From the NCBI GenBank assembly GCA_050740975.1, contig JBOIEE010000281.1, positions 1 to 16,909 on the forward strand: a stretch of 16,909 nt of DNA, read 5' to 3'. Numbering within the stretch: the stretch's first letter is position 1; each line of letters starts with the position of its first letter. The notes beneath the pieces were generated by a model. That model saw only the letters and a list, made by a program, of their open reading frames with translations, ran no database searches and had not been told where the DNA came from. This DNA comes from JBOHHR01 sp050740975. GTDB taxonomy: Bacteria > Pseudomonadota > Gammaproteobacteria > JBOHHR01. The translations under genes and the position numbers were made by a program. This document shows positions 1 to 8,003 of the stretch, piece by piece.

Positions 1-1076
1 ATCTTGAGACTGGACAGACCGATCAAGACCAGGATCACGGTAATGATCCAAAAGCGCACGATAACCCTGGGTTCCGGCCACCCTTTGAGCTCGAAGTGGT
101 GGTGTAGGGGCGCCATACTGAAAATCCGTCGTCCGGTGAGCTTGAAAGACGCCACCTGTAGGATTACCGACACGGTTTCGATGACGAATACCCCACCCAT
201 AATGAAAAGAACCAGCTCTTGGCGCACCAACACCGCCACTACACCCAAAGCAGCCCCCAGCGCCAGCGCACCGATGTCGCCCATAAAGACTTGCGCGGGA
301 TAGGTGTTAAACCAAAGGAACCCCAGCCCTGCGCCCACGATGGAACCGCAAAAAATGCTCACCTCGCCGACCCCGGCTACATAGGGGATCCCAAGGTAGT
401 CGGCGAACTTAACGTGCCCGGATGCGTACGCGAAAATGGACAAGGCCCCGGCGATCAGGACCGAGGGAACGATGGCTAAGCCGTCCAGGCCGTCGGTTAG
501 ATTCACAGCGTTGCTGGTGCCGACGATGACGAAATAGGTCAGCACCACGAACAAGAACTGGAGATCGAAGACGAACGCTTTCACGAAGGGCACGATCAAT
601 TGGGTTTCCACTGGTGAATTCGCCGTGAGATAAAGAAAAACAGCGGCACATAAACCCGCAATGGATTGCCACAGATATTTGTAGCGCGACGGCAGCCCGC
701 GGGGATCACGCCGAACCAGCTTGCGGTAGTCATCTACCCAGCCGATAACTCCAAAGGCGAGGGTCACGATTAACGCGACCCACACGAAGCGACTTCCGAG
801 ATCCATCCACAGCAGGGTGCTGAGCAGGATCGCGATCAGCAGCAGTGCTCCGCCCATAGTGGGGGTGCCGGCTTTTTGCAAGTGCGACTGGGGCCCGTCG
901 TTGCGTACGTTCTGGCCGATGCTGTACCGGCTTAGGCGCCGGATCATGAACGGGCCGACCAAAAGCGAGATCAAAAGTGCCGTAAGCACGCCCAAGATGG
1001 TGCGCAGGGTCAGGTACTGAAACACGTTGAACCCGGAGTGAAGGCCGGTGAGGTATTCGGTGAGTGTTAGCAACAC
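1..1076 (-). CDS. mraY: MraY, phospho-MurNAc-pentapeptide translocase (3' end cut by window edge)
   Basis: MraY is an inner-membrane enzyme that moves phospho-MurNAc-pentapeptide from UDP onto undecaprenyl phosphate, giving lipid I. Reading the minus strand from a GTG at 1076 gives 358 codons that follow E. coli MraY (360 aa) end to end without gaps. Residues that can be placed are VDDYRK with D115 and D116, the NLTDGLDGLA stretch near 192-201, FMGDIGALALG with D267, and the HHH triplet at 324-326. These fall at the same numbers as the catalytic aspartates and the histidine motif in E. coli. Many hydrophobic membrane segments are present. The GTG start is preferred over the TTG three bases further on because it puts the SGFNVF motif at the E. 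coli position (S14). The gene overlaps the murF end by 10 bp. Only the last codon or two and the stop lie outside the window. Confidence 0.97.
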   Translation of the reverse strand, partial: MLLTLTEYLTGLHSGFNVFQYLTLRTILGVLTALLISLLVGPFMIRRLSRYSIGQNVRNDGPQSHLQKAGTPTMGGALLLIAILLSTLLWMDLGSRFVWVALIVTLAFGVIGWVDDYRKLVRRDPRGLPSRYKYLWQSIAGLCAAVFLYLTANSPVETQLIVPFVKAFVFDLQFLFVVLTYFVIVGTSNAVNLTDGLDGLAIVPSVLIAGALSIFAYASGHVKFADYLGIPYVAGVGEVSIFCGSIVGAGLGFLWFNTYPAQVFMGDIGALALGAALGVVAVLVRQELVLFIMGGVFVIETVSVILQVASFKLTGRRIFSMAPLHHHFELKGWPEPRVIVRFWIITVILVLIGLSSLK

Positions 1077-2428
1077 GGTTGTTCTGCATCCGCCAGCAGG
1101 GCATTCACGACGTTTTCCATACGTGCTGCGCGTGAGCCCTTGATTAGGATCGTAAGATCTTGGTGTAAGTCGCTTTCTAAAGCTTTTACCAAGGCATCCG
1201 GGCTTGCGAAATGACGCCCGCCGGGGCCAAAGGCCGCCACGGCTTGCCGAGAAAGCTTCCCGACCGCGTACAGGCGCTTGACGCCCGCTTGCTGCGCCAT
1301 CTCTCCCAGCTGGTAATGCAGCGAAAAAGCCGCCGAGCCCAACTCGCCCATATCCCCGAGCACCAGCCAACGTTCGCCGGCGTATTGGCCCAACACCTCC
1401 AAGGCCGCTTTAAAAGAACCGGAGTTTGCATTGTAGCTATCGTCCAGTACCAGATAGCCACTGCGTCCCGTCTTGACCTCGAGTCGTCCTTTTACCGGAC
1501 GCATCGACTCCAGACCTTGCCGCATCGCCGACACCGACACCCCCAACGCTTCGGCCGAGGCGGCCGCGGCTAAGGCATTCAGGACATTGTGTTTGCCGGG
1601 CAAGCTTAACGTCACCTGGCTGGCGCTACTGGGTGTCACCAACTTAAACGCGCTACCGTGTACGGATAACGCGATGTTGTCCGCACGCACGTCGGCGCCG
1701 GCGCTAAGACCAAAACGGATGCAGCGGCGTTCGCCGATGAGTCCTTGCCAAAACCTGGCGTAGGCGTCGTCGGCGTTAAGCACCGCCGTGCCGTCCCTGG
1801 GGAGGGCGGCAAAGATCTCACCCTTGGCCTGAGCCACGCCGTCGATAGTACCAAAACCCTCTAGATGTGCCGGTGCACATTGGGTAACGCAGGCTACGTT
1901 GGGGCGGGCCAGGGCGCACAGCGCGCTGATTTCGCCCGGGTGGTTGGCTCCCATCTCCAACACAACATAACGGTGATCTTGGTCTAGCTGGAACAGAGTC
2001 AAAGGGACGCCGATGTCGTTGTTTAAATTGCCCTGGGTAGCGAGTACTCGCCCATGACCGGCAAGCATGTGGTGCAACATCTCTTTCACTGTGGTCTTTC
2101 CATTGCTGCCCGTGATCGCCACAACTGGCCCCTCGAAACGCGTTCGCCACGCGCTCGCGAGCGCCCCTAAAGCCGCTCGGGTGTCCTTAACCAGAAGCTG
2201 CGAGCGCGTGCTTCCCATGCGCCGTTCCAGCATGGCGGCCGCTGCGCCGGCCGCCAGCGCCTGGTCGATAAAATCATGGCCGTCAAAGCGTGGCCCCCGT
2301 AAGGCCACAAAAAGCGCATCCCGCGGGAGCGTGCGGCTATCCGTAACGCAGCCACAGAACAACGTGTCGTCACCGACAAGCACGCCCTCCACGGCACGGG
2401 CCGCCTCCCCTAGCCGCATTTTGATCAC
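1067..2428 (-). CDS. murF: MurF, UDP-MurNAc-tripeptide-D-Ala-D-Ala ligase
   Basis: This cytoplasmic Mur ligase adds D-alanyl-D-alanine to UDP-MurNAc-tripeptide using ATP, the last soluble step before MraY. The 453-aa product matches the E. coli length (452). Visible motifs are the UDP-substrate region VTDSRTL near 28-34, the P-loop ITGSNGKTT at 105-113, GKHNVLNALAA at 278-288, DDSYNANSGSF at 329-339, VLGDMGELG at 356-364 and KGSRAARME near 430-438. The start is a GTG at 2428 whose GTGA contains the murE stop TGA, a 4-bp overlap that implies translational coupling. An ATG three codons later (2419) is possible, but the GTG reading (MIKMRLGE) aligns better with the E. coli N-terminus. The end overlaps mraY. 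Confidence 0.97.
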   Translation of the reverse strand: MIKMRLGEAARAVEGVLVGDDTLFCGCVTDSRTLPRDALFVALRGPRFDGHDFIDQALAAGAAAAMLERRMGSTRSQLLVKDTRAALGALASAWRTRFEGPVVAITGSNGKTTVKEMLHHMLAGHGRVLATQGNLNNDIGVPLTLFQLDQDHRYVVLEMGANHPGEISALCALARPNVACVTQCAPAHLEGFGTIDGVAQAKGEIFAALPRDGTAVLNADDAYARFWQGLIGERRCIRFGLSAGADVRADNIALSVHGSAFKLVTPSSASQVTLSLPGKHNVLNALAAAASAEALGVSVSAMRQGLESMRPVKGRLEVKTGRSGYLVLDDSYNANSGSFKAALEVLGQYAGERWLVLGDMGELGSAAFSLHYQLGEMAQQAGVKRLYAVGKLSRQAVAAFGPGGRHFASPDALVKALESDLHQDLTILIKGSRAARMENVVNALLADAEQPCC

Positions 2429-3945
2429 GCGCTCGCCTCCGTTAACAGCTCTGAAACCAGCTCACGATCGCTAAACGGGTGCTGTTTGCCAGCGAGATCC
2501 TGATAGGTTTCATGTCCCTTGCCGGCGATCAGCACCATATCGTCCGCACTAGCACTTGTGATCGCTTCGCGTATGGCTAAAGCGCGGTCGCGAAGCACAC
2601 GCACCCGCGTTTTATCGGCAATGCCGGTGAGGATGGCGCCGATGATCGCGTCCGGATCTTCGAAACGCGGGTTATCGTCGGTGAGCACGATGAGATCGGC
2701 GAGCCGCGCAGCGATTTCTCCCATCTCGGCGCGTTTTCCGGGATCGCGATCGCCACCACAGCCAAACACACACCACAGCCGCCCGGAACACAGGGCTCTG
2801 ATCGCGGAGAGCGCTTCCTGTAGCGCGTGCGGGGTGTGGGCGTAGTCCACAATAACCGTCGCAAAGCTCGCTCCGGCACGGAACACTTCCAAGCGTCCGG
2901 GCACCGCGGATACGCGCGATAGGGTTTCCACGGCCTGCGTAAACGGAACCCCGATGGCGAGCAAAGCCGCCATCGCGGCGAGTAGGTTTTGGGCATTTAC
3001 CCGCCCCAGTAAGGGGCTCTGGATGACGCCTTCTGCCGTGCCAAAAGCCACCTGAACCTGTATTCCTCGCATGGACGCTTGCAGCAGCCGTCCATGCAGC
3101 GTTTTTTTGGTCTGCGCGTCACCCAGCCCCAAGGTGTAGCCGATCAGGGAAACCTGATCCGGCAAGGCCGCTATCAACTGCGGGGAGAACGGATCGTCGA
3201 GATTAATGACCGCGTTCTGTAACCCCTGGCGGCGAAATAACTGTTTTTTGGCTTCCCCATAGCGCTGCATGTCTCCGTGATAATCCAAGTGATCGCGGCT
3301 TAGATTGGTAAATACCGCCGTATTAAAGGCTACCGAATCGACCCTAGCCTGAGCCAAGGCATGGGAAGATACTTCCATCGCCACCGAACGAAGGCCCTGC
3401 TGCAACAGGCTAGCCAGCAGCTTATGCACGGTGATGGAGTCCGGTGTGGTCATGGGTTGCGGTGTCAGCCGTCCCACCCTTCCGTGGCCCAAAGTCCCGA
3501 TCACGCCCGAGGGTCCAGCCCCAGGAGATTCGTTAAGCGCCTGGGTGATGAAATGGCTAACCGAGGTTTTGCCGTTGGTGCCGGTAACCCCGATGACAGT
3601 CAGCTCCCGCGACGGCTGGCCAAAAAAGCGGTGCGCGAGTAGATCCGCCTTCTTGGCGAGATCGGGAACCGGAATAACGGGGCCGGGAAAGGAAGCGAGA
3701 TCGAGGTGAGGGGCGTTTGTTTCCATCAAGGCAGCCGCGGCGCCGGCGCGGAAGGCTTGGGGGAGGAACCTCGCCCCATGGGTCGAGTGGCCCGCACACG
3801 CCAAGAAGAGGTCTCCAGGCTGAACCCCTCGGCTGTCCATGGTCAAGCCACCCATGTCCATCGCGGCCAGGTGGTGCGGAAGCGCAACGATCCCCGCAAG
3901 CAGATCACCCAAACTCAGACCTTTTCGGACCGGGGTGGGCATCAT
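2425..3945 (-). CDS. murE: MurE, UDP-MurNAc-L-Ala-D-Glu:meso-diaminopimelate ligase
   Basis: MurE adds the third amino acid of the stem peptide in the cytoplasm. The 506-aa product has the Mur ligase layout: a UDP-substrate domain with TMDSRGVQPGDLF near 35-47, the P-loop GVTGTNGKTS at 119-128, FTNLSRDHLDYHG near 212-224, and the YGEAKK segment around 229-234, where K233 corresponds to the carbamylated lysine of the family. In the C-terminal domain VDYAHTPHAL lies near 367-375 and DNPRFEDP at 424-431. DNPR is the family signature for meso-diaminopimelate rather than lysine, so this predicts a DAP-type wall. The start ATG at 3945 overlaps the ftsI stop as ATGA. A second ATG follows at once at 3942, but the first fits the overlap pattern of this operon. 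Confidence 0.97.
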   Translation of the reverse strand: MMPTPVRKGLSLGDLLAGIVALPHHLAAMDMGGLTMDSRGVQPGDLFLACAGHSTHGARFLPQAFRAGAAAALMETNAPHLDLASFPGPVIPVPDLAKKADLLAHRFFGQPSRELTVIGVTGTNGKTSVSHFITQALNESPGAGPSGVIGTLGHGRVGRLTPQPMTTPDSITVHKLLASLLQQGLRSVAMEVSSHALAQARVDSVAFNTAVFTNLSRDHLDYHGDMQRYGEAKKQLFRRQGLQNAVINLDDPFSPQLIAALPDQVSLIGYTLGLGDAQTKKTLHGRLLQASMRGIQVQVAFGTAEGVIQSPLLGRVNAQNLLAAMAALLAIGVPFTQAVETLSRVSAVPGRLEVFRAGASFATVIVDYAHTPHALQEALSAIRALCSGRLWCVFGCGGDRDPGKRAEMGEIAARLADLIVLTDDNPRFEDPDAIIGAILTGIADKTRVRVLRDRALAIREAITSASADDMVLIAGKGHETYQDLAGKQHPFSDRELVSELLTEASA

Positions 3946-5633
3946 AGCTCAGGTCGCGCCGCCAGGCGGGTCGAGGGGAGGGAATCGGGCGGGATATTCA
4001 TCAACCGTACGGCATCGGCCATGATGGCACCAAATAGCGGCGCTGCTGCTTCTCCACCCAAGTGCTTGGCTTGCCGTGGCTCATCCACTATAACTACAGC
4101 CACCAGCCGCGGCCGGCTGGCCGGTACCATCCCCGCGAATAGAGCGATGTAGCGGTCGTTTGAATACCGGCCATTGATGTTCTTGTGCACGGTGCCGGTC
4201 TTTCCAGCAACTCGGTACGCGGCCACCCGCGCCCGCGTGCCGGTGCCCTCTTGCACCACCAGCTCAAGCATAGAGCGCACCAGGCGTGCGGTCTTGGCGC
4301 TCATCACCCGTTCCCCAGGCGCGGGCGTAGCCCGGCGTTGAAAGGTACCCGGAGGCAGGAGACCGTCGGCGGCGATCGAACAGTAAGCACGGGCGAGTTG
4401 TAACCCAGTCACAGACAGCCCATAACCGAATGCCATCGTGGCCTGCTCGATCGGTTTCCATCCCCGGTAATGGCGAAGTTTTCCTGTGCGCTCACCCGGA
4501 AAACCGCTGCTGCTCGGCTGTCCAAACCCGACTTTGGAGAACGTTCGCCACAGCAGATCGGGCGGTAGCGACAACGCGATCTTACTGGCGCCGACGTTGC
4601 TGGATTTTTTTATCACCCCGGAGACATCCAGCACCCCGTAGTTGTGCAGATCACGCACGGTTCGTCGTCCAACCTTAATATACCCCGGCTGCGTATCGAT
4701 GGGTGTACTCGGATGATAGCGGCCGCTCTCCAAGGCGGCTGCTATAGTGAACGGCTTGATGGTCGAGCCTGGCTCAAAGAGATCCGTTACCGCCCGGTTG
4801 CGGAAGACATCAGCGTTAATATCGGTGCGCCGGTGAGGGTTAAAGGACGGTTGGTTGACCATGGCCAGAACTTCGCCCGTCTGCGGATCGAGAATCACCA
4901 CGGAACCCGCTCGTGCACCCAGCTCGCGCATCGCGGATTTAAGCTCGCGATAAGCCACGTATTGCAGGCGGCGATCGAGACTAAGGCTAAGGTCGCGGCC
5001 CGGTTGCGCCGGTCGCAAGCGCGCCACGTTTTCTACCACGCGGCCGAGGCGATCTTGGATGATGCGCTTGGCCCCGGGAATTCCGCGCAGCTCCGCCTCA
5101 TGGGCGAGCTCGACGCCCTCTTGTCCTTGGTCGTCGACATTAGTAAAGCCGATCACCTGCGCGGTCACCTCGGAGGTGGGATAGTAACGGCGATACTCGC
5201 GTTGCAGGGATAGCCCCGAGACGCCCAAGGCCAAGACCCGACGCGCCAGCGCCGGATCTACCTGGCGCCGAAGGAACAAAAACTTGCGATCGGCGTGTGC
5301 GTTGACCATGTGCCTCAAGCGTCCAAGGTCAAAATCCAGAAGCTGAGCCAGCTCCGGCCAGCGCTTGCCCTGGCGCAAAAACTCCCCCGGGTCCACCCAA
5401 ATGGAATATACGGGCGTGCTGATCGCCAACGGTTCGCCGTTTCTATCCGTAATCGTGCCGCGATTGGCACGCATGGTTACTGTTCTTAGGTAACGATCGT
5501 TGCCCTGGCTTTGTAGAAAGCCCTTGCGGGCGAATTGCAGGTCCAACGCTCGCCCGCAGAGCAAGACCGCGGCCAGCACCACTAAGCTGACCGCGAACCG
5601 GTATCGCTGGGGAGGGCGTTTTTGGTAGCTCAT
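3942..5633 (-). CDS. ftsI: FtsI (PBP3), septal peptidoglycan D,D-transpeptidase
   Basis: FtsI is the class B penicillin-binding protein that cross-links septal peptidoglycan at the divisome, partnered with FtsW. The 563-aa product has a short basic cytoplasmic tail, one membrane segment at about 11-30, and a PBP dimerisation region with the RGTITDRNGEPLA signature at 58-70. The transpeptidase domain carries all three active-site motifs: STIK with catalytic S290 and K293, SSN at 344-346 and KTGT at 478-481. It is slightly shorter than E. coli PBP3 (588 aa), and no key residue is missing. The ATG at 5633 overlaps the ftsL stop by 4 bp, and its own stop overlaps murE by 4 bp. Confidence 0.97.
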   Translation of the reverse strand: MSYQKRPPQRYRFAVSLVVLAAVLLCGRALDLQFARKGFLQSQGNDRYLRTVTMRANRGTITDRNGEPLAISTPVYSIWVDPGEFLRQGKRWPELAQLLDFDLGRLRHMVNAHADRKFLFLRRQVDPALARRVLALGVSGLSLQREYRRYYPTSEVTAQVIGFTNVDDQGQEGVELAHEAELRGIPGAKRIIQDRLGRVVENVARLRPAQPGRDLSLSLDRRLQYVAYRELKSAMRELGARAGSVVILDPQTGEVLAMVNQPSFNPHRRTDINADVFRNRAVTDLFEPGSTIKPFTIAAALESGRYHPSTPIDTQPGYIKVGRRTVRDLHNYGVLDVSGVIKKSSNVGASKIALSLPPDLLWRTFSKVGFGQPSSSGFPGERTGKLRHYRGWKPIEQATMAFGYGLSVTGLQLARAYCSIAADGLLPPGTFQRRATPAPGERVMSAKTARLVRSMLELVVQEGTGTRARVAAYRVAGKTGTVHKNINGRYSNDRYIALFAGMVPASRPRLVAVVIVDEPRQAKHLGGEAAAPLFGAIMADAVRLMNIPPDSLPSTRLAARPEL

Positions 5634-5896
5634 GGTGATACCACGAGTGCTTGTTCGCCGCGCGGCATGGTCATATCCAGGTGTTTGCGGGCGATGACCT
5701 CCAGCCGGCTATGGGTGCCCCAAGTCGCTTGCTCCAGCTGCAGCCGACCCCATTCTTCATGAAGCTCGTCGCGCACTTCATCGAGGGCCTGCAACTGCTG
5801 CACAAGTGCTCGCGCCTCGTGGCGCACCCAAATACTGGCCAGCGCGGAGCATACCGTGGCCAAAAATAAGACGATGATCGCGAGCGAGCGGATCAT
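5630..5896 (-). CDS. ftsL: FtsL, bitopic cell-division protein
   Basis: This 88-aa protein has a two-residue cytoplasmic tip, one hydrophobic membrane segment at about residues 4-23, and a periplasmic part rich in Q, L, E and R at about 26-60 that looks like a coiled coil. A RLEVIARKHLDM motif near the C-terminus is typical of FtsL. In the family it forms the FtsQLB complex that activates FtsWI at the septum. Sequence conservation is low in this family, so the call rests on topology, size and the fixed rsmH-ftsL-ftsI position. The ATG at 5896 overlaps the rsmH stop as ATGA, and its stop overlaps the ftsI start in the same way. Confidence 0.92.
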   Translation of the reverse strand: MIRSLAIIVLFLATVCSALASIWVRHEARALVQQLQALDEVRDELHEEWGRLQLEQATWGTHSRLEVIARKHLDMTMPRGEQALVVSP

Positions 5897-6819
5897 GGCA
5901 ACTTTTCAGCCACCCGCAGGGTTGCGCTGCGAGCGCGCGGATTGCTGCGGATCTCCAGCGGCTGGGGACGGATCGGCCGGCCCACGATGCGCAGGCGGGG
6001 CGTGATCTGCCACCGCATCACCGGTAAGTCGGGCGGGTGCGGATCGCCGCGCGCCTGCTCCGTGAAGAACCGTTTGACGATGCGGTGTTCCAGGGAATGA
6101 AAACTGATAACCAGAAGCCTCCCGCAGGGACGCAAGACATTTACCGCCTGCACCAGCGCTGTTTTCAGCTGGTTGACCTCGTCGTTAATGAAGATCCGGA
6201 TCGCTTGAAAACAGCGCGTCGCCGGATGGATCGCGCGCTCGTGCACCGGTTTGACGCGTTCCACCAAACGGGCCAATTCCTCTGTTGTTTCCAAAGGCGC
6301 TTGCTTGCGTGCCTCCACGATGGCTCGGGCGATGGCCTGGGCGTAGCGCTCTTCACCGTACTCTCTAATGACTTGGGCGATTTCCCGGTTGGACGCCGTT
6401 GCCAACCAAGCCGCCGCCGAGATCCCAACACGGGGATCCATGCGCATGTCCAAGGGTCCCTGGTGTAGGAAGCTGAAGCCACGCATTGGGTTCTCCAACT
6501 GTGGCGAAGACACGCCGAGATCAAACACGATCCCATCGATCTTTGCTTCTACACCCAGTTTCTCGGCCAGAGTCGCTAGCATGGTAAATGGGCCTTGTTC
6601 GATATGGAAACGTCGATCCGAGGCCAGCTCCCGCTGGGCCGCCTGTATCGCTTCCGGATCGCGGTCTATGGCGATCAGCCTACCGTTGTCCCCAAGCTCA
6701 CTCAGTATCGCTTTGCTGTGCCCTCCGCGACCAAAGGTGCAATCGATATAAATTCCTTCCTTCTGGATCCGCAGTTGATTCAGCACCTCTTCCCGTAGCA
6801 CAGGGATATGCAGGGACAT
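5893..6819 (-). CDS. rsmH: RsmH (MraW), 16S rRNA (cytosine-1402-N4)-methyltransferase
   Basis: RsmH methylates N4 of C1402 in the 16S rRNA P site using S-adenosylmethionine. The 308-aa product is of normal length (E. coli 313). Motifs in order are HIPVLREEV at 4-12, the SAM-binding IDCTFGRGGHS at 25-35, FDLGVSSPQL at 99-108, GPLDMRMD at 121-128, HPATRCFQAIRI near 198-209 and ISFHSLEHRIVK near 238-249. In that last motif the family normally has HSLEDR; here the aspartate is histidine (H245). The ATG at 6819 follows mraZ by 21 bp, with GGAG only 2 bases upstream, a short spacing. RsmI, which 2'-O-methylates the same C1402, is encoded nearby at 8004-8852. Confidence 0.96.
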   Translation of the reverse strand: MSLHIPVLREEVLNQLRIQKEGIYIDCTFGRGGHSKAILSELGDNGRLIAIDRDPEAIQAAQRELASDRRFHIEQGPFTMLATLAEKLGVEAKIDGIVFDLGVSSPQLENPMRGFSFLHQGPLDMRMDPRVGISAAAWLATASNREIAQVIREYGEERYAQAIARAIVEARKQAPLETTEELARLVERVKPVHERAIHPATRCFQAIRIFINDEVNQLKTALVQAVNVLRPCGRLLVISFHSLEHRIVKRFFTEQARGDPHPPDLPVMRWQITPRLRIVGRPIRPQPLEIRSNPRARSATLRVAEKLP

Positions 6820-6840
6820 AGCTCCGTTGCGTGCAAACAG

Positions 6841-7299
6841 TCATAATGCAAGTTGTCGCAACAACTCTGAGGGTTCGCCCGTCTCTTTGCCAAGGTGATC
6901 CAGCCATTCTTCACGTTGCCGACTCCACGTTTCATCGTCCCAGATCTCGAGCTTGTTTCTCTGCCCTAAGATAGTGCTCCTGTTCTTCAATCCGGCAAAA
7001 TCGCGCAGTACCGGCGGGATCAGGATCCGCCCTTGGCTGTCGTAGGCGCATTCGGTGGCGTGGCCCCACATCATCTGTTTGGTGCGGCGACTCTGCTTAT
7101 CGAAGTCGGAGAGCGCCCCGAGCTTGGCATCGATGATTTCCCATTGCGGAAGGGGATACAGCCACAGGCAGCGGTCGAGCGGATTCAGGGTGAGCACCAT
7201 TTGGTTTTGGCACATATCAGCCAGTTGTTCCCGCAAGCGGCTGGGGATCGCCAGCCGACCTTTGGCATCTAGGTTTAGCGTGCTGATTCCCCGAAGCAA
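6841..7299 (-). CDS. mraZ: MraZ, transcriptional repressor of the dcw operon (TTG start)
   Basis: MraZ is a ring-forming DNA-binding protein of the AbrB/SpoVT superfamily that represses its own operon. The product has the expected two half-repeats: one around NLDAKGRLAIPSRLREQL and one around YDSQGRILIPPVLRDFAGL. It also has YPLPQWEIID and WGHATECA, as in E. coli MraZ. I chose the TTG at 7299. It gives 152 aa, the E. coli length, it begins MLRGISTLNLD where E. coli begins MFRGATLVNLD, and it has a Shine-Dalgarno AGAGGGA at 7306-7312 with 6-base spacing. A longer reading from another TTG at 7320 adds seven residues with no counterpart in the family and would start immediately beside the operator repeats. 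Confidence 0.95.
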   Translation of the reverse strand: MLRGISTLNLDAKGRLAIPSRLREQLADMCQNQMVLTLNPLDRCLWLYPLPQWEIIDAKLGALSDFDKQSRRTKQMMWGHATECAYDSQGRILIPPVLRDFAGLKNRSTILGQRNKLEIWDDETWSRQREEWLDHLGKETGEPSELLRQLAL

Positions 7300-7305
7300 G
7301 ATTTT

Positions 7306-7312
7306 TCCCTCT
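7306..7312 (-). promoter_or_regulatory. Ribosome binding site deciding the mraZ TTG start
   Basis: AGAGGGA on the minus strand lies six bases before the TTG at 7299. It is the only good Shine-Dalgarno match near the mraZ start. It lies downstream of the alternative TTG at 7320 and therefore argues against that start. Confidence 0.65.
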
Positions 7313-7320
7313 AGCGCCAA

Positions 7321-7350
7321 TTATAGACACTTTTCCCCACATTCCTCCAC
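7321..7350 (-). promoter_or_regulatory. Three 10-bp direct repeats, probable MraZ operator
   Basis: Reading the minus strand, three 10-bp units follow one another without a gap (7350-7341, 7340-7331, 7330-7321). They begin GTGGA, GTGGG and GTGTC. The first two match at seven of ten positions and the third is degenerate. In E. coli, MraZ binds TGGGA-like repeats with the same 10-bp period upstream of mraZ. The position here, between the -10 box and the ribosome binding site, fits autorepression by blocking early transcription. That these are MraZ sites is inference from family knowledge and position. Confidence 0.8.
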
Positions 7351-7359
7351 AGCTGCAAA

Positions 7360-7389
7360 ACTATAGGCCTAGAGTTTTCGACCTGTCAA
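7360..7389 (-). promoter_or_regulatory. Sigma-70 type promoter of the dcw operon (Pmra)
   Basis: On the minus strand a perfect -35 TTGACA (7389-7384) is separated by 18 bp from TATAGT (7365-7360), which matches five of six positions of the -10 consensus. Transcription would start near 7353, just before the three operator repeats, leaving a leader of about 54 bases before the mraZ TTG. It is the strongest promoter match seen in the window. Confidence 0.8.
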
Positions 7390-7469
7390 GCGGGAATTCA
7401 AGCTAAGGCCTTAATTTCTAATGGCCGGCCCAAACGGCGGGTTTTCAATAGATTTACAAACAAGGATGG

Positions 7470-7897
7470 GGGAGTCGGCCTATAAGCCGGGTTCTGTTCC
7501 AGCAGCACCTCTTCGGGCCGCGGAGGCAGTCATCCATCTTGGGCGTACGTCGCCGCACACCTCTAGCGACCTACCCGGGGACGCATGCGGGCCACACGCT
7601 GCCGAAATAATGGCGTGTCCCCCTATTTGGTCTTGCTCCAGGTGGGGTTTACCCTGCCACCGGCGTTGGCCGGCGCGGTGCGCTCTTACCGCACCTTTTC
7701 ACCCTTACCGGATCGGGGCGTCCCTCCAGGGTCGCGCAACCCGATCAGGCGGTTTGTTTTCTGTGGCACTTTCCGTGGGCTCGCGCCCCCCAGGGATTAC
7801 CTGGCACCCTGCCCTATGGAGCCCGGACTTTCCTCCCCACGCGGGTTCTAGTCGTTGGCGGACTAGACCCCGTGGAGCGACTGCCCGGCCGACTCCC
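7470..7897 (-). ncRNA. rnpB: RNase P RNA, bacterial class A
   Basis: This is the catalytic RNA of ribonuclease P, which matures tRNA 5' ends. On the minus strand the ends pair as helix P1: GGGAGTCGGCC (7897-7887) with GGCCGACTCCC (7480-7470), 11 bp. The universal core is present: GAGGAAAGTCCGGGCTCC near the 5' side, the GGTAAGGGTGAAAAGGTGCGGTAAGAG-type segment in the middle, GCAAGACCAAATAGG, CCCGGGTAGG, and ACAGAACCCGGCTTAT near the 3' end. At about 428 nt it is longer than the E. coli RNA (377). The extra length seems to lie in the P3 and P12 arms and in an added helix just before the ACAGAACC segment. It sits between rsmI and mraZ, as in Pseudomonas. A possible -10 TAAATT lies at 7908-7903 without a clear -35. 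Exact ends are inferred from P1. Confidence 0.96.
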
Positions 7898-7942
7898 TGA
7901 ATAATTTAGTCTCTTGCCAAGGCGCAAGGTTTCCTCGGTTTA

Positions 7943-7969
7943 AGGCACTTCGATTAATTCGCAGTGCCT
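7943..7969 (-). other. Hairpin between rsmI and rnpB
   Basis: AGGCACT and AGTGCCT (7943-7949 and 7963-7969) form a perfect 7-bp stem, continued inside by CGA/TCG after one mismatch around a TTAAT loop. It lies 34 bp after the rsmI stop and about 45 bp before the rnpB 5' end. No T run follows on either strand, so it is not a standard terminator. It could be a processing or attenuation structure at the end of the rsmI message. Confidence 0.4.
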
Positions 7970-8003
7970 GGCCGCACACGGACGTCAGGACATCGAACGG
8001 CCC

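Noticed and set aside
4644..5213. Plus-strand frame of 189 codons
   Set aside because: It is the shadow of ftsI on the opposite strand; no family motif was seen.
7320..7325. Perfect TATAAT on the minus strand before mraZ
   Set aside because: It has no -35 at a suitable distance, lies in the third operator repeat, and would start transcription at the ribosome binding site.
7332..7352. DnaA-box-like sequences (TTCCCCACA and similar) on the plus strand
   Set aside because: Only seven of nine matches each, and they coincide with the MraZ-like repeats, which explain them better.
7421..7900. Plus-strand frame of 159 codons
   Set aside because: It lies across the RNase P RNA gene, whose structure and conserved core explain the sequence.
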